A DNA stretch of 64,000 nucleotides, from the NCBI GenBank assembly GCA_017623655.1, contig JAGAON010000007.1, forward strand, positions 274,616-338,615, written 5' to 3'. A model generated the notes under the pieces. That model was given only the letters and a program-made list of their open reading frames with translations. It was not told where the DNA came from and did no database searches. Shown here in pieces: positions 59,927 to 64,000 of the stretch. The DNA is from Prevotella sp. (lineage in GTDB: Bacteria > Bacteroidota > Bacteroidia > Bacteroidales > Bacteroidaceae). How positions within the stretch are numbered: position 1 is the first letter of the stretch; every line of letters starts with the position of its first letter. A program made the translations under genes and the position numbers.

Positions 59927-60996
59927 GAAAAATATTACTTGCGATACATATTCCCGTCGCCTTGGGACTGCTGGTGACCGGCTACGCACCATACCTTGAC
60001 CCGCGGACATACGGCATGACGGCCTTGGCAGGATATGCCTTCCCCGTTTTTCTCATGCTGTCGGTACTCTCGCTCGCCATGGCCACACTCACCTGCAAGA
60101 AGCACCTCATAATACCCGTGGCGGCACTGATAGCGGCGTACAAGCCCGTAACGCTGTATATACCCTATCACAGCACGCAAGAGGTGCCGGAAGGGGCGAT
60201 AACCGTGATGTCATACAACACCCACTCATGGGGGACAAGCGGCGACGGGACACACACAGCCGATGACGGGCAGACCGTGATAAGATACATAGCCGACAGC
60301 AATGCGGACATAGTGTGCCTGCAAGAGAGCTACATAGGTGGGACGGTGAAGCCTTACCTCGACAGCATACTGAACGCCGCATACGGGCATCATGACATGA
60401 TAAAAGGCTCCCAAGACGCGCAGGCTACCCTATACAGCCGCTTCCCGATCACGAGGAAACAAAGGATTGAGTATGAGTCGAAGGGCAACATCAGCGCTGC
60501 ATTCTGGCTCGACATAAACGGAAAAGAGGTGATCGTGATAAACAACCACCTCGAAACGACGGGACTGTCGATAGAGGAACGCAACAAGTTCTCGGACATG
60601 ATGCACGGAAAGAACGACACCATACACACCATATCAAGGACAATCTTCGGCAAACTGCTCGAGGCAACACGCATAAGGGTGCCGCAGGCGAAAGCAGTGG
60701 CGGCCTTCATCAGCGAACACCGCCACGACAACGGCGGAACGCCGATAATAGTATGCGGAGACTTCAACGACATACCGCACTCTTACGTATATAACACCAT
60801 CGCGAAGAACCTTACCGACTGTTACCGCAACACCGCCACAGGGCCAGGCTATTCCTTCTCACACTACGGCATGAGGGTGCGCATCGACAACGTGTTATGC
60901 ACCCCGGACATCACGCCCTACAACTTCAAGGTGGACCACTCCATAGCCATGTCCGACCATTATCCCATCATCGGACAGCTGTTGTTGCCGCAATAA
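59923..60996 (+). CDS. endonuclease/exonuclease/phosphatase (EEP) family membrane protein
   Basis: 357 aa, GTG start overlapping the rhomboid stop (GTGA). About three N-terminal hydrophobic segments (LLAIHIPVALGLLVTGYA, MTALAGYAFPVFLMLSVLSL, HLIIPVAALIAAY) anchor an EEP domain: VMSYNTHSWG, IVCLQES with metal-binding Glu, VIVINNHLETTGLS, IIVCGDFNDIPHSYVY, and C-terminal AMSDHYPIIG. The catalytic fold is that of DNase I-like phosphodiesterases; the substrate is unknown. Pairing with rhomboid is common in Bacteroidales. Confidence 0.9.
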   Translation: MRKILLAIHIPVALGLLVTGYAPYLDPRTYGMTALAGYAFPVFLMLSVLSLAMATLTCKKHLIIPVAALIAAYKPVTLYIPYHSTQEVPEGAITVMSYNTHSWGTSGDGTHTADDGQTVIRYIADSNADIVCLQESYIGGTVKPYLDSILNAAYGHHDMIKGSQDAQATLYSRFPITRKQRIEYESKGNISAAFWLDINGKEVIVINNHLETTGLSIEERNKFSDMMHGKNDTIHTISRTIFGKLLEATRIRVPQAKAVAAFISEHRHDNGGTPIIVCGDFNDIPHSYVYNTIAKNLTDCYRNTATGPGYSFSHYGMRVRIDNVLCTPDITPYNFKVDHSIAMSDHYPIIGQLLLPQ

Positions 60997-61062
60997 GGGC
61001 GGACGGGCATTATACTTTCCGCACAAACGCACTGTGATTCCCCGCCTTATTCCCGCCCTCAT

Positions 61063-61270
61063 TGTAGAGACGATGTACCACATCGTCTCAGTAACGCACG
61101 GAAGAAAGCAGGCACGGCATCCTTACAGCAACAGTCGTTTCCATGTTCCGTCGCACTTTTCATCGGTTGTCTGCCCGTAACTTCGGACGCACCAAGGTAC
61201 GTCCCTACACCATACGTTTGTTACGCTCTTGGTGCATGATGCCTTGTAGGGACGCACCTTGGTGCGTCCG
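61063..61270. repeat. GAGACGATG hairpin and GGACGCACC pair
   Basis: 61063-61090: TAGAGACGATGTACCACATC with GTCTCA. 61183-61207 and 61245-61270: inverted pair GGACGCACCAAGGTACGTCC and GGACGCACCTTGGTGCGTCC with the spacer CATACGTTTGTTACGCTCTT. The spacer is nearly the same as that at 2160-2190 (CATCCGTTTGTAACGCTATT), so the pair moves as a unit. Confidence 0.8.
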
Positions 61271-61404
61271 ATTTCGTTTGCTTACTCATCCGGAAATACG
61301 GCAGTTTGCAGTCATTGGGGCGTGATTATGTTGCATAACCGATGGTGATTGCTGTTTGTTTCAGCAGAATGTCGTACCTACCATTACGCTACAAAACAAA
61401 CAGG

Positions 61405-61950
61405 TGCAGATTACGCCGCCAAACAGCCCTGAAAGGGCGACACAACACAGTCCCTTTTGTTTTGGGACACCGCGCACGCTTGTAGAGACTATGTACTACA
61501 TCGTCTCAGCACCGGTATATGGTAATCGCCGGAAAGGCAAACGGTATTGAGACGATGAGGTTCATCGTCTCTACAAATTCCATCCATATATCGGTTTTAT
61601 ATGCCATTCACAACAACGCAAAAAGCCCTGAAAGGACGACACAACACGGCACCCTTTTGTTTTGGGACACCGCGCACGCTTGTAGAGACGATGTACCACA
61701 TCGTCTCAGCACCGGTATATAGTAATCAACGGAAAGCCAGACGGCATTGAGACGATGAGGTTCATCGTCTCTACAAATTTCGCCCATATATCGGTTTTAT
61801 ATGCAATTCACAACAACGCAAAAGCCCTGAAAGGGCGACATAACACAGCACAGGGTGTAAGCCCTGTGTATTGGCATATTGCGCGACAAGACGTATCGGC
61901 ACCCCAAAGCCGGCAGGCGAGGAGCACGCAGTGCGACGAGGGGTGAAACA
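61405..61950. repeat. cluster: CCCTGAAAGGGC palindromes, two paired GAGACGATG units, one foldback arm
   Basis: Palindromes at about 61428-61441 and 61625-61638 (the latter with a mismatch). Paired GAGACGATG units at 61478-61576 and 61678-61777 with the GCACCGGTATAT spacer. 61826-61947: a single arm of the 313-bp family (GCCCTGAAAGGGCGACATAA, CACAGGGTGTAAGCCCTGTG, CACCCCAAAGCCGGCAGGCG, CGACGAGGGGTGAAA). No real gene in 60997-62020. Confidence 0.85.
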
Positions 61951-62023
61951 AGGAAATAAGCTCCGCACCAAGAAATATCCATATTTTTAACACTTCTTGA
62001 CGGTGTTTTTCAAAAGTTATTTG

Positions 62024-62031
62024 TAACTTTG
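62024..62031 (+). promoter_or_regulatory. -7 box upstream of the structured leader / LRR gene
   Basis: TAACTTTG. If active, transcription starts near 62036 and the LRR protein mRNA would have a 5' leader of about 445 nt. Confidence 0.6.
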
Positions 62032-62298
62032 CACACGATACACCTAATTATCATAACGGCAGGAACACGCGTTCACTCCTGCAAGCCCGAGACGGCACAG
62101 ACAGAACGCGAAAGTCAAACTAAACAAACCACCAAACAAGAAAAAGACATAGACAAACAGAAACGCACAGGAGGATTGAGCCAAAGGCGACACATCATCC
62201 GTCAAATGAAAACCCAAAGAGGCACGGCCTCTCATCATTAACCCGGCGTTTCCGTTCTTAAAAACTTGATGAACATATAAAAATATTGAGCTTTTAGC

Positions 62299-62461
62299 TC
62301 TTGTTCTCTCTTTCAAGAATACCGCCAATATTCATTACTATGTGGGAACAAGCAGTTTTGAAAGTTCACGCCCGTAAGGCGTGGACTGTTCTGTGCTTGT
62401 TACATAGTAGGTCACTTGGCGGTAACCATTGAAAGAGACAAGCAAAGAATGGTTACACGCC
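62299..62461 (+). ncRNA. long rod-like structured RNA with an alternative terminator hairpin
   Basis: A nested set of complementary segments. Outer CTTGTTCTCTCTTTCAA (62300-62316) with TTGAAAGAGACAAG (about 62429-62442). ACCGCCAA (62321-62328) with TTGGCGGT (62416-62423). ACTATGT/AACAAGCA (62337-62354, bulged GGG) with TGCTTGTTACATAGT (62394-62408). Apical GTTCACGCC (62364-62372) with GGCGTGGAC (62378-62386) closed by CGTAA. The 3' arm can instead form GGCGGTAACCATT (62418-62430) with AATGGTTACACGCC (62448-62461), followed by a T-rich run. A 6S-like RNA or a cis-regulatory leader are both possible; no named family is claimed. Confidence 0.65.
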
Positions 62462-62482
62462 TTATTTATATCTTTTTATTTT
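62418..62482 (+). terminator. terminator/attenuator hairpin before the LRR gene
   Basis: GGCG+GTAACCATT pairs with AATGGTTAC+CGCC (one bulged base), loop of 17 nt, then TTATTTATATCTTTTTATTTT directly up to the ATG at 62483. It is mutually exclusive with the two outer helices of the rod. Confidence 0.6.
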
Positions 62483-63292
62483 ATGAAAAAACTTTTCTTA
62501 GCATCATTCTTCGCTCTGTTATCCCTCTGCGCCAACGCCTCCGACTTCGTGGTGGACGGCATACGCTACAAAATAACAGGTGACAACACCGTGGAAGTAA
62601 CAAGCAACAACGGGACATATACAGGTGACATTGTAATTCCTAATAAAGTAAGTTATGATTCCAAGGAGTACAGCGTGACAAGCATCGGATACGAAGCCTT
62701 TTACAAATGCAGCAGCCTGACAGCGATAAACATTCCCGAAGGCGTGACAAGAATCGACGCGTATGCCTTTTATGGCTGCAGCGGCCTGACAGCGATAAGC
62801 ATACCCAAAGGCGTGACAACAATCATGAATGGTACCTTTCAGCTTTGCAGCGGTCTGACAGCGATAAGCATACCAGAAGGCGTGACAGAAATAAAAACCA
62901 GCGCCTTTCAGGCTTGCAAGGGTCTGACAGCGATAAATATACCCAAAAGCGTGACAACAATCGAAAGACAAGCCTTTAAAGGATGCAGTTCTCTTGCCGA
63001 TATTTACTATTATGCTTCCAAACCCGCCTATATATACGACAATTCTTTCTCAGAAAACACATACAGCGGATGCACGCTCCATGTACCTTACGGAACAATG
63101 AATGCGTATAGAGCGTCTGCCCGTTGGAAGAAATTTGTTAACATCGTGGAGCTTGACCCGACTGGCGTTGAGACAGTATCAACGGACGGGAAATCCACAG
63201 CGGAACAGCGGATATATAATCTCGGCGGAGTGAGGATGGCAGCACCGCAGCGCGGCCTGAACATCATCAACGGAAAGAAGGTGGCGTATTAA
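62483..63292 (+). CDS. secreted BspA-type leucine-rich repeat protein
   Basis: 269 aa with signal peptide MKKLFLASFFALLSLCANAS. After a short strand region (FVVDGIRYKITGDNTVEVTS) come five LRR_5 (Treponema/BspA-type) repeats of 23 residues, with the core pattern AFxxCSxLTAIxIPEGVTxI. A sixth degenerate unit (CSSLADIYYYASKPAYI) and the usual FSENTYSGCTLHVPYGTMNA cap follow. The end EQRIYNLGGVRMAAPQRGLN plus IINGKKVAY is the short C-terminal tail shared by many secreted Bacteroidales proteins. The repeat DNA is nearly identical between units, so copy number may vary. The ATG at 62483 is preferred to 62429, which lies in the structured leader. Likely surface-exposed adhesion role. Confidence 0.92.
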   Translation: MKKLFLASFFALLSLCANASDFVVDGIRYKITGDNTVEVTSNNGTYTGDIVIPNKVSYDSKEYSVTSIGYEAFYKCSSLTAINIPEGVTRIDAYAFYGCSGLTAISIPKGVTTIMNGTFQLCSGLTAISIPEGVTEIKTSAFQACKGLTAINIPKSVTTIERQAFKGCSSLADIYYYASKPAYIYDNSFSENTYSGCTLHVPYGTMNAYRASARWKKFVNIVELDPTGVETVSTDGKSTAEQRIYNLGGVRMAAPQRGLNIINGKKVAY

Positions 63293-63324
63293 ACGAGCAA
63301 GACTGTAACGCCACAATATTATTA

Positions 63325-63372
63325 TACGACAAATTCCAAGTCAGTGAAAACCCTGACTTGGAATTTGTCGTA
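63325..63372 (+). terminator. perfect 20-bp stem terminator after the LRR gene
   Basis: TACGACAAATTCCAAGTCAG (63325-63344), loop of 8, exact complement (63353-63372). It lies 32 nt after the stop. It lacks a long T-run, so may act as an mRNA 3' stabiliser as well. Confidence 0.75.
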
Positions 63373-63439
63373 TGTATATACCCGCCGCATAGTGTCACTC
63401 ATATAGCTTCACACCACATTGACAACGCATTGAACCGCA

Positions 63440-63640
63440 ATGTAGGGACACACCTTGGTGCGTCCGAATAACCATTGTACATGTATTGGCGGCCTTGGTG
63501 CGCCCGCCAATACAATGCAATGCTTTTTTAGCATATCAAGAAAGGGCAATGGTTACAAATATAACCACCGCCCTTTTACCCATATATCACCGTTTCACCG
63601 CCGCATAATGTAGAGACGATGTACCACATCGTCTCAGTAA
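63440..63640. repeat. GGACGCACC pair, small hairpin and GAGACGATG hairpin
   Basis: 63442-63467 (TAGGGACACACCTTGGTGCG) and a modified partner TGTATTGGCGGCCTTGGTGC with GCCCGCCAATACA (63480-63512). AAAGGGCAATGGTT and AACCACCGCCCTTT form a stem at 63542-63577. A GAGACGATGTACCACATCG hairpin lies at 63610-63637. No gene seen between 63293 and the rRNA. Confidence 0.75.
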
Positions 63641-63703
63641 CATAACCGGACAACGCCGCCCTTGCTTCATCACTCCTTGACTTAACTAACGGGCTACCTT
63701 CCC

Positions 63704-63785
63704 CCGTAACAGCCCCGTAGGGGCGACATAACACTGCACAGGGTGTAAAGGTTTAGCTCGGCGTTAGCCAACCCTGCATATCTGG
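63704..63785. repeat. decayed arm of the foldback family
   Basis: AGCCCCGTAGGGGCGACATA then CACTGCACAGGGTGTAAA. The second hairpin is interrupted by GGTTTAGCTCGGCGTTAGCC before its partner AACCCTG, so this copy looks damaged by an insertion. Confidence 0.6.
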
Positions 63786-63833
63786 CATTGTGCGACAAAA
63801 TGTATCGGCACACGAAGCTTCCCCACGGGCACG

Positions 63834-63873
63834 AAAAAAGGCGTCCCGGAAGCATTCACGCTTCCGGGACGCC
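63834..63873 (-). terminator. rRNA operon terminator
   Basis: GGCGTCCCGGAAGC (63840-63853) pairs perfectly with GCTTCCGGGACGCC (63860-63873), 6-nt loop. On the minus strand it is followed by six T (complement of 63834-63839). It lies about 20 nt beyond the 5S 3' end. Confidence 0.95.
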
Positions 63874-63893
63874 CAACAAAATATATTCAAAAA

Positions 63894-64000
<107 letters not shown>

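Noticed and set aside
62029-62241. 70-aa reading frame upstream of the LRR gene
   Set aside because: Low-complexity Thr/Lys/Gln content, no RBS or family, and it lies in the probable untranslated leader after the promoter at 62024.
62299-62461. tmRNA, RNase P RNA or SRP RNA
   Set aside because: Signature sequences of these RNAs (tag reading frame and T-arm, P4 core, SRP GGAA loop region) are not present.

Overview
The window reads as a Bacteroidales chromosome, probably from a gut lineage. The exact family (Muribaculaceae, Prevotellaceae or a relative) is not settled by the sequence. Evidence for the assignment: repeated TTTG/TAnnTTTG promoters; Mfa1/Mfa2-type fimbrial genes with DUF3575/DUF3868 partners; BspA-type leucine-rich repeats; a SusR-like carbohydrate regulator; a D-mannonate branch made of UxuA plus an SDR oxidoreductase; and IspG of the Bacteroidales insert type. 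The right edge cuts a 5S rRNA, so an rRNA operon enters from the right on the minus strand.

Layout. 1-5.2 kb, minus strand: a truncated PL11 rhamnogalacturonan lyase, then uxuB-like SDR, a four-helix-bundle gene and uxuA, giving uronate use. 5.4-25.2 kb, minus strand: a surface-structure block of DUF3575, DUF3868/OmpA-like, Mfa1-like fimbrillin, FimB/Mfa2-like anchor, a further fimbrial lipoprotein, a small Y1 (IS200-like) transposase bracketed by REP palindromes, and a giant (about 3,970 aa) secreted seven-module beta-helix protein. 25.8-34.6 kb: miaB, a histidine acid phosphatase, a higBA-type toxin-antitoxin pair, an M15 peptidase, a double-domain esterase, xerD and a YqiA-like esterase. 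35.2-39.2 kb: a large pectate lyase. 39.7-47.6 kb, plus strand: rpoN, a PAP2-like membrane protein, purE, ispG, pyrE, an SRPBCC protein and argH. 47.7-52.1 kb, plus strand: a lipoprotein, tRNA-Leu(UAA), a thioredoxin-fold lipoprotein, a GH30 and an ABC ATPase. 52.3-58.4 kb, minus strand: GH31, GH43-CBM6 and a SusR-like membrane regulator. 58.5-64 kb: HU, rhomboid protease, EEP hydrolase, a long structured RNA leader, a BspA-type LRR protein, and the 3' part of an rRNA operon.

The functional theme is a commensal that digests plant cell wall pectin and hemicellulose (PL11, PL1, GH30, GH31, GH43, esterase, uxu genes) and displays fimbriae and large surface proteins. Three secreted proteins share a similar short C-terminal tail.

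The most unusual property is the intergenic DNA. Nearly every gap holds one or more of at least five families of short palindromic repeats: CCCTGAAAGGGC elements, paired GAGACGATG hairpins, paired GGACGCACC hairpins, GTGCTGATTAC hairpin arrays, and GC-rich CTCCCCGAGGGGAG elements. The CCCTGAAAGGGC family builds 311-313 bp foldback elements whose paired positions change together between copies. The same palindromes form near-perfect inverted arms around the Y1 transposase, which suggests a REP/RAYT-type system. Several copies have been captured into coding sequences. No database search could be run; all family calls rest on motifs and gene context.
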